A stretch of DNA of 64,000 nt from Streptomyces parvulus (GCF_014648855.1 NZ_BMRX01000011.1:1-64000), one strand, 5' to 3'. Shown: positions 27,448 through 35,944, numbered from the stretch's first letter. The notes: a model not told the origin generated them from the letters alone. Program-made: numbers and translations.

Positions 27448-28707
27448 TCAGCCCACTTCCACTCGGGACCGGGCGGCCACCCGGTCGGCCAGCCGGCGTG
27501 CCTCGCCGGCCGTCGCGGCGCGAGCCAGCACGTGCCCCGCCCGGCACGCCGAGTCCGCGGGCTCCGGCACCGCGTCCCCGGGCTTCAGGTACAACTCGGC
27601 GTGCGTGCCGGGTTCGCCGGGGACGTCGAGCCGCCGCAGCACCCCGCCGCGCTCGGGCAGCAGGAACCGGATGGCCGCCGCGTCCGTGCGGGTGGGGGCG
27701 GTGTCCGGGGCCGTGCCGAGGACGGCCCGGAGGTGGGCCACGGCCTCGTCCACGCCGGTCGCGGCCTCGACGACCTCGCACAGGTTGTCGCCCGGCAGCC
27801 GGGCGCCGGTCTCGATGACGTACGGCGTCCGCGCGCCCGGCGGGATCTTGACCTCGGTGTGCGCGATCCCGTTGCGCACCCCTACGGCGAGCGCGGCCCG
27901 CGCGGCGACCCGCCGCACCTCCTCCTCCAGCGGGCCGGGCAGGCCGGAGGGGCAGGTGTGCCCGGTCTCGATGCGGTAGGTGCCGTCGGTGGTGTCCTTG
28001 GCGACCACCGGCAGCGGGTGGGCCACGCCGTCCGCGACCACCGTGTCGCAGGAGTACTCCCTGCCCGGGACGTACTCCTGCAGCAGGGCCCGCGTGTCCA
28101 GGGGCAGTCCGTGCGGCTCGGCGCGCGTGTACCGCTGGGCCGCGCGGACGGCGTCGGCGAGCCGGTCGGGCCCGTCGACCACGGACACGCCCCAGGAGCC
28201 GCCCTGCTCGGCCGGCTTCACCACCAGGGGCCATCCCAGCGCGCCGGGGCCCGCCCGTGCCACCCGCAGGGCCTCGTCCGGGTCGTGTGTGACGGCCCAG
28301 CGGGGTGCGGGGACCCCGGCCCGCGCGAAGGCCTCCCCCATGAGGATCTTGTTCCTGGGCGCGTGCGCGAGCCGCGGGTCGTTGCCGGGCAGGCCGGTCC
28401 GTTCGGCGAGCAGCGCGGCGAGCGGCGTGAACAGTTCGAAGCAGGCGGCGATCCCGGCGACCGCGTGCCGCCGGCAGAAGGCCTCCATGTCCACCAGGGC
28501 CCTCGCGGTGTCCGTGAGGTCCGTCGCGCAGACCCCGGACAGGGCGTCCCGCAGCCGGTGCGGATAGCCGTCGTGGACGTCCTTGTGCGTGGCCGCGTAC
28601 AGGCGCACCCCGAGCCGGCCGGCCGCCTCGACGAGGAACCGCCCCGCGTTCCCCATCGGCTCGATCACGAGTACTCCCGGCCCGCGCGGGGCCGCCCCGA
28701 TTGTCAT
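27448..28707 (-). CDS. ATP-grasp ligase (first of pair)
   Basis: This is a 419-aa ATP-grasp ligase and the first gene of the minus-strand arm. The N-terminal Rossmann-like domain begins VLVIEPMGNAGRFLVEAAGR. The glycine-rich ATP loop is GWPLVVKPAEQGGSWGVSVV. The Mg-binding segment is GIAHTEVKIP with YVIETGARLPGD, where the second motif ends Gly-Asp-Asn. The layout resembles ligases that build dipeptides and diaminopropionate amides in natural products, but similarity is too general for a substrate. The ATG start at 28707 lies 214 bp from the divergent radical SAM gene. No TTA codon was noticed here. Confidence 0.82.
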   Translation of the reverse strand: MTIGAAPRGPGVLVIEPMGNAGRFLVEAAGRLGVRLYAATHKDVHDGYPHRLRDALSGVCATDLTDTARALVDMEAFCRRHAVAGIAACFELFTPLAALLAERTGLPGNDPRLAHAPRNKILMGEAFARAGVPAPRWAVTHDPDEALRVARAGPGALGWPLVVKPAEQGGSWGVSVVDGPDRLADAVRAAQRYTRAEPHGLPLDTRALLQEYVPGREYSCDTVVADGVAHPLPVVAKDTTDGTYRIETGHTCPSGLPGPLEEEVRRVAARAALAVGVRNGIAHTEVKIPPGARTPYVIETGARLPGDNLCEVVEAATGVDEAVAHLRAVLGTAPDTAPTRTDAAAIRFLLPERGGVLRRLDVPGEPGTHAELYLKPGDAVPEPADSACRAGHVLARAATAGEARRLADRVAARSRVEVG

Positions 28708-28921
28708 TCCACCAGCAAACCCGCGGGGCGGCCACGGCGACTATCGGCCTGACCGACGAAACCAACTCCCGCTTTCACATGCGCTTTTGGAGCAATTGCC
28801 AGCGAACTGAGCAGTAGAACCGGGGTATTTGGTGCGCCCCTCTGATGGAGGCGCGCGAGCGCCCCGTGGTCGGATCACCGGGCCGGAAGAACCGCGCCCC
28901 GCCCCACGGGAAGGCAACACC
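28708..28921. promoter_or_regulatory. Divergent promoter region of the ATP-grasp/radical SAM locus
   Basis: This 214-bp gap separates the two arms of the locus and must contain both promoters. Its middle (about 28765-28835) is relatively AT-rich. A short perfect hairpin (28850-28854 with 28859-28863) lies in the radical SAM leader. The radical SAM ribosome-binding site GGGAAGG is at 28908-28914. No clear operator was found. Confidence 0.5.
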
Positions 28922-30370
28922 GTGACCAGCAGTCCGCACCAGCAGCTCGCCGACCACATCGACCAGGGCGTCATCCCGCCGTACCAGTACTCCTACCCGC
29001 CCCGCTCCACCTACCGTCCGCTGCCCGAGGGCAAGTGGACCGTCTCCGACGTGTGGGCGGCCGACCTCGCCAACCACCAGGTACCGGAACTCAACCTCTA
29101 CCTGCACGTGCCCTTCTGCGACCGCAAATGCGGGTTCTGCAACCTCTACACCGTCATCAGCACCGACGAGGACGTCTACGACGCGTACACCGACGCCCTG
29201 TGCACCCAGATACGCGACCACGCGGAGGTCATCCGGGCGCGCCGGTTACGCACCATCTACATCGGCGGCGGCACCCCCGCCCTGCTGAAACCGCGCCACT
29301 TCGAGCAGATCTTCGCCACCATCGGCGAGGTCTACCCCAACTGGCGCTCCACGGCCGAGGAGGTCGCCGTGGAGGCGACCCCGTCGTCCATCGCCGACGC
29401 GCCGGAGGAGTTCAAGGCCCTCATCGACATGGGCCTGACCCGCGCCAACGTGGGGATCCAGTCCCTGGTGCCGCGTGAGATCCGCGAGGCCGGCCGGGGC
29501 GGGGAGGACGAGGACGTCATCCGCCGTGCCGTCCGCACCGCGCACGAACTCGGCCTGCCGGACCTCTCCACCGACCTGATCATGGGTTTCGCGGGCCAGA
29601 CCCCCGAGACCTGGCGCCAGAGCGTCGACGAGCTCGCCGCCCTCCGGCCCACCACCATCAGCACCTACTTCCTCACCGTGCGGCCGGACGCCTGGTTCTC
29701 CAAGACCGGCGCCTACCAGTACATGTGGCAGCCCGAGCTGTACGAGCGCTACGACTACGCCCGCCGGGTCTTCCTCGACCACGGGTACGTCCAGGAGGGC
29801 TCGGTGCGCTACAAGAAGCCCGGCCGCGGCGGTTACGCGCAGAAGGTGCTCACCTTCCACGGCGTCCCGCTGCTCGGCCTGGGCGTGGGTGCCCGCTCCT
29901 ACACCAGCGTGCTCGACTACATGTGCGGCAGCGTGAAGCCCTCCACGGCCGAGGTCGCGGAGTACATCAGGAAGGCGAGGAACCACGAACTGGTCCCCGT
30001 CACCGGCTTCGAGCTGACCGACGAGGAACTCGTCCGCAAGCGGCTCGTGCTGGACACCTTCGACCTCGACCTCTCGGAACTCGACCGCTTCGGCTACCAG
30101 CGGCACGCGGCCGAGTTCGAGCCGGTCCTGGAGGCGGCGTGGTCCCACGGGCTCGTCCACCGCCTCGGCAGCCGGGTCCAGCTGACGCCCAAGGGGTTCA
30201 AGTACCGCGACATCCTCTCGTGGATGTTCTACTCCTCGACCGTCAAGGAACTCGACCGCGAGTACTACGAGAACCTGCACGCCGCGAACGCCCGCGCCCG
30301 CAGGAACATGGGGGCGACGCCGGTCCGGATCACCGGCGTCGACCTGCGCGAGCGCGAGGGAGCCGCGTGA
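28922..30370 (+). CDS. HemN/HemW-like radical SAM enzyme, TTA-containing
   Basis: This is a 482-aa radical SAM protein of the coproporphyrinogen-oxidase-like (HemN/HemW) class. The 4Fe-4S cluster motif is CDRKCGFC (Cys66, Cys70, Cys73) after HVPF. GGGTP is at residues 115-119; NVGIQS and STDLIMGFAGQTPETW follow, and a HemN_C-like end has GLGVGARSYTS. Such HemN-like enzymes outside haem synthesis often act as C-methylases or cyclopropanases using two SAM molecules. The true haem enzymes are usually encoded elsewhere, and the context here is ligases and an exporter. The GTG at 28922 has GGGAAGG 7 nt upstream. Codon 109 is TTA (29246-29248). It overlaps the DUF1152 gene by GTGA. Confidence 0.85.
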   Translation: MTSSPHQQLADHIDQGVIPPYQYSYPPRSTYRPLPEGKWTVSDVWAADLANHQVPELNLYLHVPFCDRKCGFCNLYTVISTDEDVYDAYTDALCTQIRDHAEVIRARRLRTIYIGGGTPALLKPRHFEQIFATIGEVYPNWRSTAEEVAVEATPSSIADAPEEFKALIDMGLTRANVGIQSLVPREIREAGRGGEDEDVIRRAVRTAHELGLPDLSTDLIMGFAGQTPETWRQSVDELAALRPTTISTYFLTVRPDAWFSKTGAYQYMWQPELYERYDYARRVFLDHGYVQEGSVRYKKPGRGGYAQKVLTFHGVPLLGLGVGARSYTSVLDYMCGSVKPSTAEVAEYIRKARNHELVPVTGFELTDEELVRKRLVLDTFDLDLSELDRFGYQRHAAEFEPVLEAAWSHGLVHRLGSRVQLTPKGFKYRDILSWMFYSSTVKELDREYYENLHAANARARRNMGATPVRITGVDLREREGAA

Positions 30371-31452
30371 GCGACCTGTACGTCGCCGCGGGCGGCGGGG
30401 GCGACCCCGTCGGAACCCTCATCGCGGCCCGCGCCCTCGGCGGCGGTCCCGCCGGCCGGAGCGGCCCGCCGCTGATCGCCACCTACGCGTGGGAGCGCCG
30501 GGAGGTCGATCCGACCGCCGCCCTGCTCGGCGTGGACGACTTCGAGGATCTCGCCCGCCCGGCCGGGACCGGCCCGACCGGCTTCGCGGCCTTCACCCCG
30601 GCCACGCGCGTACGCCCGCCGGCCGGCTCCACCCTGCCCGGACTGGCCCGGGACCTGCCCGCCCGGCTGCTGCTCCTCGACCCCGCGGCGGGGCTCGCCG
30701 CACTGGCCCGGCAGGTGGGTGCGATGGCCGCGGCCGCGGGAGGCCGCGTCCACGTCGTCGACGTCGGCGGCGACGTCCTGACCCACGGCGACGAGCCCGG
30801 CCTGTGCAGCCCGTTCGGCGACGCGCTCACCCTGGCCGCCTGCCACCTCGCCGGCGTGCCCACCACGGTGCACGTCGCGGGACCCGGCCTCGACGGCGAG
30901 ATCGAGGAGCGGATCCTCCTCGGACGCCTCGCCGGGAGCCGCCCCCTCGTCCCCGGCCGGGACGCGGTGGAGGCGGCCGCCGCCGCACTGGTCTGGCACC
31001 CCTCCGAGGCCTCCGCGCTCTGGGCCGCCGCCGTCCAGGGTGCCCGCGGCGCCGTCCGCACCGTCCGCGGCAGCGCCATCCGCCTCACCGACGCCTCCGC
31101 GCGGCTCTACCCCCTGCCGCTCGACGAGGCCGTCGGCCAGAACCCCGTCGCACGGGCCCTCGTCGAGGAGCGCCCGGCGACCCTGCGGGACGCGGCGGCG
31201 CTCTCCCACCGGCTCACCGGCATCCACGGACTGGCGGCTGAACCCGATCCGGCACCGGGGCCGTCCCGGCCCGCCGGCGGTACGGCGCTTCCCGGCCGGG
31301 ACGAGGCGCTGTCGACCCTGCGCGCGGCGGCGGCCGGCGCCGGCCACGTCACCCTCCGGTACGCCGCCCGCACCCTCGGCCTCACCTGGCGGGACATCCC
31401 CGCCCTGCGGACCCTCCTGGGCAGCGGCACCCCGCTGCTCCGCCTCGCCTGA
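30367..31452 (+). CDS. DUF1152 family protein
   Basis: This is a 361-aa protein matching my memory of DUF1152: an N-terminal AAGGGGDPVGTLIAARAL glycine-rich turn and the central block VDVGGDVLTHGDEPGLCSP. The family has no established activity; the two glycine-rich motifs suggest nucleotide or cofactor binding. Its GTG overlaps the radical SAM stop as GTGA, so both are co-translated. A 12-bp hairpin terminator follows. Together with the opposite arm it may build one small molecule. Predicted soluble, with Ala-rich helices in the C-terminal third. Confidence 0.75.
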   Translation: MSDLYVAAGGGGDPVGTLIAARALGGGPAGRSGPPLIATYAWERREVDPTAALLGVDDFEDLARPAGTGPTGFAAFTPATRVRPPAGSTLPGLARDLPARLLLLDPAAGLAALARQVGAMAAAAGGRVHVVDVGGDVLTHGDEPGLCSPFGDALTLAACHLAGVPTTVHVAGPGLDGEIEERILLGRLAGSRPLVPGRDAVEAAAAALVWHPSEASALWAAAVQGARGAVRTVRGSAIRLTDASARLYPLPLDEAVGQNPVARALVEERPATLRDAAALSHRLTGIHGLAAEPDPAPGPSRPAGGTALPGRDEALSTLRAAAAGAGHVTLRYAARTLGLTWRDIPALRTLLGSGTPLLRLA

Positions 31453-31469
31453 CCGGCGAGAGGACCGCC

Positions 31470-31508
31470 CGCCCCGCCCGCCGGCCCGACACCGCCGCGG
31501 GCGGGGCG
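31470..31508 (+). terminator. Terminator after the DUF1152 gene
   Basis: A perfect 12-bp GC stem (31470-31481 with 31497-31508) with a 15-nt loop starts 18 nt past the DUF1152 stop, upstream of treZ. It separates the radical SAM operon from treZ. Confidence 0.7.
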
Positions 31509-31585
31509 AATCCCCAGCGGACCGCTCCCCGATGAAGGACCATGGACGGGCTACATCACGGTGAGCAGACGAAGGGGAACCGTCC

Positions 31586-33331
31586 GTGCAGTTCGAGGTG
31601 TGGGCACCACAGGCCGGCCGAGTGACGCTGGAGTGCGACGGCGCCACGCGCGCGTTGGAGCGCGATCCGCAGCGCCCGGGGTGGTGGTGCGGGGAGAGCG
31701 AGGCGCGCGACGGCTCCCGGTACGGCTTCGCGGTGGACGACGGTCCGGTGCTGCCGGACCCGCGCTCGCGGCGGCAGCCGGACGGACCGGACGGACTCAG
31801 CGCCGTCGTCGACCACGGCCGGCACGCCTGGCGCGCCGAGTGGGCGGGACGGCCGCTGCCCGGCGGCGTCCTGTACGAGCTGCACGTCGGCACGTACACG
31901 CCCGAGGGCACGCTGGACGCCGCCGCCGGACGCCTGGAGCACCTGGCCAGGCTGGGCGTCACCCACGTCGAGCTGATGCCGCTGTGCCCCTTCCCGGGCC
32001 GGCACGGCTGGGGGTACGAGGGCGTCTCCCTGTGGGCGGTGCACGAACCGTACGGCGGACCCGAGGCGCTGAAACGGTTCGTCGACCGGGCGCACGAGCT
32101 GGGTCTCGGCGTGGTCCTGGACGTGGTGCACAACCACCTGGGGCCGTCCGGCAACTACCTGCCCGTCTTCGGGCCGTACTTCACCGACACCCACCACACG
32201 CCCTGGGGCGTCGCCGTGAACCTGGACGCGCCCGGCTCCGACGAGGTGCGGGCCTACCTCGTGGACAGCGCGCTGGCGTGGCTGCGGGACTACCGGCTCG
32301 ACGGGCTGCGCCTGGACGCGGTGCACGCCCTGGTGGACACGCGCGCGTGCCACTTCCTGGAGCAGTTGTCGACCGCTGTGGACAACCTCGCGGCCGACCT
32401 GGGCCGTCCGCTGTTCCTGATCGCCGAGTCCGACCTCAACGACCCGCGGATCATCACCCCGCGCGCGGAGGGCGGCCTGGGCGTGCACGCGCAGTGGAAC
32501 GACGACTTCCACCACGCCCTGCACACCGCGCTGACCGGCGAGGCGCAGGGCTACTACGCCGACTTCGCGCGCGACCCGCTGGCCGCGCTGGCCAAGACGC
32601 TGTCCCGGGGCTACTTCCACGACGGCACGTACTCCAGCTTCCGGGGCCGCGGTCACGGCCGGCCGCTGGACCGGGGCCGGGTGGCGGCGCACCGGCTGAC
32701 CGGCTACAGCCAGACCCACGACCAGATCGGCAACCGCGCGCAGGGCGACCGGCTCGCCGCCCTGGTCTCCCCCGGCCTCGCGGCCTGCGCGGCCACCCTG
32801 ACCCTGACGGCGCCCTTCACGCCGATGCTGTTCATGGGTGAGGAGTGGGCCGCGGGGACGCCGTGGCAGTTCTTCACCGACCACACCGATCCGGAGCTGG
32901 CGGAGGCCGTACGGCGCGGCAGGCGGCGGGAGTTCGCCGCGCACGGCTGGAAGGAGGAGGACGTGCCCGACCCGCAGGACCCGGCGACGCGCGAGCGCTC
33001 CTGCCTCGACTGGTCCGAGCCGGAGCGCGAGCCGCACGCGCGGGTACTGGACTGGTACCGGCGGCTGATCGCGCTGCGGGCCGGGCAGCCCGACCTGACC
33101 GACCCCGACCTCGCCGACACCCGGGTGGCCCACGACCCGGCGGGGCGCTGGCTGGCCTTCCGCCGCGGCGACATCCGGGTCGCGGTGAATCTGGGCCCCG
33201 AACCGGCCCTCATCCCCCTGGGCAGCCGCCCCGCGCGCGTGCTGGCCGCGTGGGAGCCGGTGGAGGGCCCGGGGACGGACGGAATACTGCGGGTGCCGGG
33301 CGAGTCGAGCGTGGTGCTCGAACAGGAGTGA
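31586..33331 (+). CDS. treZ: Maltooligosyl trehalose trehalohydrolase TreZ
   Basis: TreZ is a GH13 hydrolase that releases trehalose from the maltooligosyl-trehalose made by TreY. It has 581 aa: an N-terminal beta domain beginning QFEVWAPQAGRVTLECDG, then the barrel. The nucleophile Asp244 is in LDGLRLDAVH, the acid Glu281 in LIAESDLND, and the family block QWNDDFHHALH and YSQTHDQIGNRAQGDRL follow. The GTG at 31586 has AAGGGG 9 nt upstream. It is on the same strand as glgX and treY but 10 kb away, across the radical SAM/ATP-grasp locus. A hairpin follows the stop. Confidence 0.95.
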   Translation: MQFEVWAPQAGRVTLECDGATRALERDPQRPGWWCGESEARDGSRYGFAVDDGPVLPDPRSRRQPDGPDGLSAVVDHGRHAWRAEWAGRPLPGGVLYELHVGTYTPEGTLDAAAGRLEHLARLGVTHVELMPLCPFPGRHGWGYEGVSLWAVHEPYGGPEALKRFVDRAHELGLGVVLDVVHNHLGPSGNYLPVFGPYFTDTHHTPWGVAVNLDAPGSDEVRAYLVDSALAWLRDYRLDGLRLDAVHALVDTRACHFLEQLSTAVDNLAADLGRPLFLIAESDLNDPRIITPRAEGGLGVHAQWNDDFHHALHTALTGEAQGYYADFARDPLAALAKTLSRGYFHDGTYSSFRGRGHGRPLDRGRVAAHRLTGYSQTHDQIGNRAQGDRLAALVSPGLAACAATLTLTAPFTPMLFMGEEWAAGTPWQFFTDHTDPELAEAVRRGRRREFAAHGWKEEDVPDPQDPATRERSCLDWSEPEREPHARVLDWYRRLIALRAGQPDLTDPDLADTRVAHDPAGRWLAFRRGDIRVAVNLGPEPALIPLGSRPARVLAAWEPVEGPGTDGILRVPGESSVVLEQE

Positions 33332-33347
33332 GGCGGCGGTGCGGTGG

Positions 33348-33387
33348 CCCCGGGCGCGGCGTCCTCGCGGGGGCGGCGCGCCCGGGG
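33348..33387 (+). terminator. Terminator-like hairpin after treZ
   Basis: CCCCGGGCGCG (33348-33358) pairs perfectly with 33377-33387 across an 18-nt loop, 16 nt after the treZ stop. Confidence 0.6.
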
Positions 33388-33548
33388 TCGTCCCGTCGTC
33401 GGTGCCCGTGGGGCGTGCCCGCACGCTCGGGGCGTTGGCGCCGGGCGACGCACCCGGGCGGCGCACGCGGGCGGAACACGCGGGCGGCCGGATGACCCCG
33501 CCGGGGGCGCACGCATGCGGCGGCATCGTCCCCGCCGGTGCGGCGCGC

Positions 33549-33665
33549 GCTGGCGGTGAAGTCGCCCGCGCCAGGACAGCCCCCGCCGGCGGTGAAGTCG
33601 CCCGCGCCAGGACGGCCCGCGCCGGCGGTGAAGTCGCCCGCGCCAGGACGGCCCGCGCCGGCGGT
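33549..33665. repeat. 36-bp tandem repeat, about 3.25 copies
   Basis: Units start at 33549, 33585 and 33621, with a 9-bp partial copy at 33657. Copies two and three are identical, and copy one has a few differences. The array lies in the 362-bp gap between the convergent treZ and APH-like genes. As the period is a multiple of three, all frames stay open and read as 12-residue repeats, but none belongs to a credible gene. Each unit contains GGCG and CGCC 7 nt apart, so the array could fold into serial small hairpins. The rest of the gap (33388-33548) shows only GC-rich imperfect repeats. Confidence 0.9.
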
Positions 33666-33693
33666 CGAGCCGTCGCCCGCGGGGCCTGCGCGC

Positions 33694-34629
33694 TCAGGCG
33701 GTCGAGGCGTCCGTGTCGTCCTCGCGCAGTTCCGTCACCCGCTCCAGCAGGATCGGTTCCCACGCGCGCCGCAGCCGTGTCCTGAGCGGGGCCAGGGCGG
33801 TGCCGGACCGGCCGGCGAGGGCGTCGGCCAGCGCGACGAGGGTGTCGCAGCGGGCCAGCCAGAGGCCGCGCAGACAGGGCCGGGCGCCGTACCCGGCGAG
33901 GGTGGCGGCGCGGACGGCGGCGGGCGAGCCGACCGAGAGCGCCAGCCCGGCGATGTCCTCGGCCGGATCCCCGAGGACGGCGTCCGCCCAGCCGAGCACC
34001 CCGCGCACCCGGCCGTCGGCGGCGACCACCAGGTGCTCGCCGGTGAGGCCGTGGTGGACGAGGACCGCGCTCCCCGGCTGGGCGCCGAGCTGGGCGGCCG
34101 CCTGCCGGGTGAGCCGCTCGGGCCGCGCCGGGTCGAACTCGTCGGCCTCGGCGAGGCGTCCGGCGGCCCGCTCGGCGGCTCCGCGCAGCGCTTCGAGCGA
34201 GCGCGGGGCGGACCGGGGCACGCCGAGGGCATCTGCCTGGCGGACCGGCACCTCGCGCACCGCGGTGAGCAGCGCCGCGAGGTCCGCCTCGCCGAGCGCG
34301 GACACGTCGTGGTCCTCGCCCGACCCGCCGGGCAGCCTGGCGTCCAGCGTGTAGGTGAGACCCGGGGACCACTCGCCGTGTGCCACGCTCGCCGGGACCG
34401 CGACGGGCAGGCGGGGCCGCACCAGCTCGCGCAGGCGCAGTTCGCGGCGCTGGCGCAGTGCCGCCTCGCGGTCGGGGGCGAGCCGCAGCACGTGCCGGGA
34501 GCCGACCCACCAGGTGGCGGGTTCCGGGCCGGCGGCGACGGGGCGCACGTCCGGCTGCGCGCTCCCGCCCAGCAGGGAGCTGACCAGTCGGCGGACGCTG
34601 TCCGCGGTGGGTGTCGGTGCCTGGGTCAT
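33694..34629 (-). CDS. APH-fold protein, probable pseudokinase
   Basis: This 311-aa protein has the aminoglycoside-phosphotransferase fold but altered active-site elements. The catalytic loop that should read HGDxxxxN is HHGLTGEH (192-199), so the Asp and Asn are replaced. The metal-binding D in the IDWxDA-type segment is Gly: LGWADAVLGDPAEDIAG (from 212). The N-lobe strand VLRLAP has Arg where Lys is usual. The rest of the fold is well kept. It may bind a ligand or nucleotide without phosphotransfer. The ATG at 34629 lies 56 bp downstream of the M24 gene stop (34686) on the same strand, so the two may be co-transcribed. Confidence 0.75.
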   Translation of the reverse strand: MTQAPTPTADSVRRLVSSLLGGSAQPDVRPVAAGPEPATWWVGSRHVLRLAPDREAALRQRRELRLRELVRPRLPVAVPASVAHGEWSPGLTYTLDARLPGGSGEDHDVSALGEADLAALLTAVREVPVRQADALGVPRSAPRSLEALRGAAERAAGRLAEADEFDPARPERLTRQAAAQLGAQPGSAVLVHHGLTGEHLVVAADGRVRGVLGWADAVLGDPAEDIAGLALSVGSPAAVRAATLAGYGARPCLRGLWLARCDTLVALADALAGRSGTALAPLRTRLRRAWEPILLERVTELREDDTDASTA

Positions 34630-34685
34630 GGTCGCGCCGTCGTCCTCCGGTTCCGCCGGGGCGTTCGGGATCCGTCCGTCTCCGG

Positions 34686-35816
34686 TCAGTCCACCACGAC
34701 CAGTTCCCGCGTGGTGTCGTTGAACCGGTGACCGCCGTCCTCCGTGACGGTGACGATGTCCTCGATGCGCACCCCGAACCGCCCGGGCAGATAGACCCCG
34801 GGCTCGACGGAGAAGCACATGCCGGGCACGAGCGGCCGCTCCTCGCCCTCGATCATGTACGGCGGTTCGTGCGTGGTGACGCCGATGCCGTGCCCGGTGC
34901 GGTGGATGAAGTACTCCCCGTACCCGGCGTCCGCGATGACCGCGCGGGCGGCCCGGTCGACGTCCTGGCAGGCCGCGCCGGGCCGCACCGCCCGGAAGCC
35001 GGCCTCCTGCGCCTCGCGGACCAGGTCGTGCACCCGGCGCTCCTCGTCGGTGGGTGCGCCTACGTGGACGGTGCGGGAGGTGTCGGATCCGTAGCCGTCC
35101 TTCAGGCCGCCGAAGTCCAGGACGACCATGTCGCCGTCCTCGATGACCCGGTCGCCCACCTCGTGGTGGGGGTTGGCGCCGTTCGGCCCGGAGGCGACGA
35201 TGGTGAAGTCGACCCGGGAGTGTCCGAAGCCCAGCAGCAGCCCGGCGAGGTCGGCGGCGACCTCGGACTCCCGCCGGCCGCCGAAGCGGACGGTGCGGAT
35301 CTCCTCGAAGGCCGCGTCGGCCGCCGCGCCCGCCGCCGCCAGCAACTCCAGCTCCGCGGGGTCCTTGACGGCGCGGAGCATGGGCAGCGCGTCGGTGAGG
35401 GAGGCGTAGGAGGTGCCCGGCAGGGCGCTTTGCAGGGCCAGCAGGTGCAGCGCCCAGGCGTTGTCGCTGATGCCGAAGCGTCCGGCGCCGTCCAGGAGGG
35501 CCGCCGTGGCGGCGTACGGGTCCTTGCCGTCGGTCCAGTCGCGCAGGGTCAGGGCGGGCGCGCCGGCCGCCTTCGCCGCGTCGGGGGCCTCCAGGGCGGG
35601 GACGACCAGTACGGGGTCGCGGCCGGGGGCGAGGACGAGCAGCGTGAGCCGTTCGGTGTCCGCGGTGGGCGCGTAGCCGGTGAGCCACACGAGGTCCGGG
35701 CCCGGCGCCACCAGCAGCCCGGCGAGTCCGGCGTCGGCGGCCGCCCCGGCGGCGCGTTCCATGCGGGCCCGGTAGTCGTCGGCGGTGAACGAGGCGGCGG
35801 TCCTGCTGCCGGTCAT
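34686..35816 (-). CDS. M24 family metallopeptidase (Xaa-Pro dipeptidase-like)
   Basis: This is a 376-aa creatinase/prolidase-type peptidase. The N-terminal domain contains GLLVAPGPDLVWLTGY. The pita-bread catalytic domain has the five metal ligands: Asp in VVLDFGG, Asp in GSDTSRT, His in HRTGHGIGV, Glu in FSVEPGVY and Glu in VRIEDIV. The ATG at 35816 has GGGAGG 7 nt upstream; an upstream extension is possible but unsupported. It probably removes N-terminal residues before proline or cleaves Xaa-Pro dipeptides in the cytoplasm. It is divergent from the phosphoesterase gene. Confidence 0.9.
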   Translation of the reverse strand: MTGSRTAASFTADDYRARMERAAGAAADAGLAGLLVAPGPDLVWLTGYAPTADTERLTLLVLAPGRDPVLVVPALEAPDAAKAAGAPALTLRDWTDGKDPYAATAALLDGAGRFGISDNAWALHLLALQSALPGTSYASLTDALPMLRAVKDPAELELLAAAGAAADAAFEEIRTVRFGGRRESEVAADLAGLLLGFGHSRVDFTIVASGPNGANPHHEVGDRVIEDGDMVVLDFGGLKDGYGSDTSRTVHVGAPTDEERRVHDLVREAQEAGFRAVRPGAACQDVDRAARAVIADAGYGEYFIHRTGHGIGVTTHEPPYMIEGEERPLVPGMCFSVEPGVYLPGRFGVRIEDIVTVTEDGGHRFNDTTRELVVVD

Positions 35817-35915
35817 CCGGGCCTCCCTGGGCGTAAGAGTGAAGGGACCACGGGCAGCATCCTGCCCGCCGCGAGGGGGCGGCGCGAGCCGATTGGCGTT
35901 GATCGACCGCAAGGA

Positions 35916-35944
35916 CTAATGGTTTGATGCGGCGTAAGCATTAG
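35916..35944. promoter_or_regulatory. CTAATG/CATTAG inverted repeat in divergent promoter region
   Basis: CTAATG (35916-35921) and CATTAG (35939-35944) are separated by 17 bp between the M24 peptidase and metallophosphoesterase genes. The sequence is AT-rich relative to its surroundings. It could be an operator or part of a promoter; no regulator gene is adjacent. Confidence 0.3.

Noticed and set aside
28838..28863. Alternative hairpins in the radical SAM leader as an attenuator or riboswitch
   Set aside because: Stems are only 4-5 bp with mismatched alternatives and no run or expression platform could be defined.
28922..30370. Radical SAM gene as the housekeeping haem enzyme HemW/HemN
   Set aside because: Motifs fit the superfamily, but the TTA codon, overlap with DUF1152 and ATP-grasp neighbours argue for a specialised role; a phylogeny would be needed to exclude it fully.
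33549..33665. Possible CRISPR array
   Set aside because: Copies are directly adjacent with no unique spacers, and no cas genes occur in the window.
33538..34731. Long plus-strand ORF beginning with 12-residue Lys-Ser-Pro-Ala repeats
   Set aside because: The repeats come from the 36-bp minisatellite, and the rest is antisense to the APH-like gene with no family likeness or ribosome-binding site.
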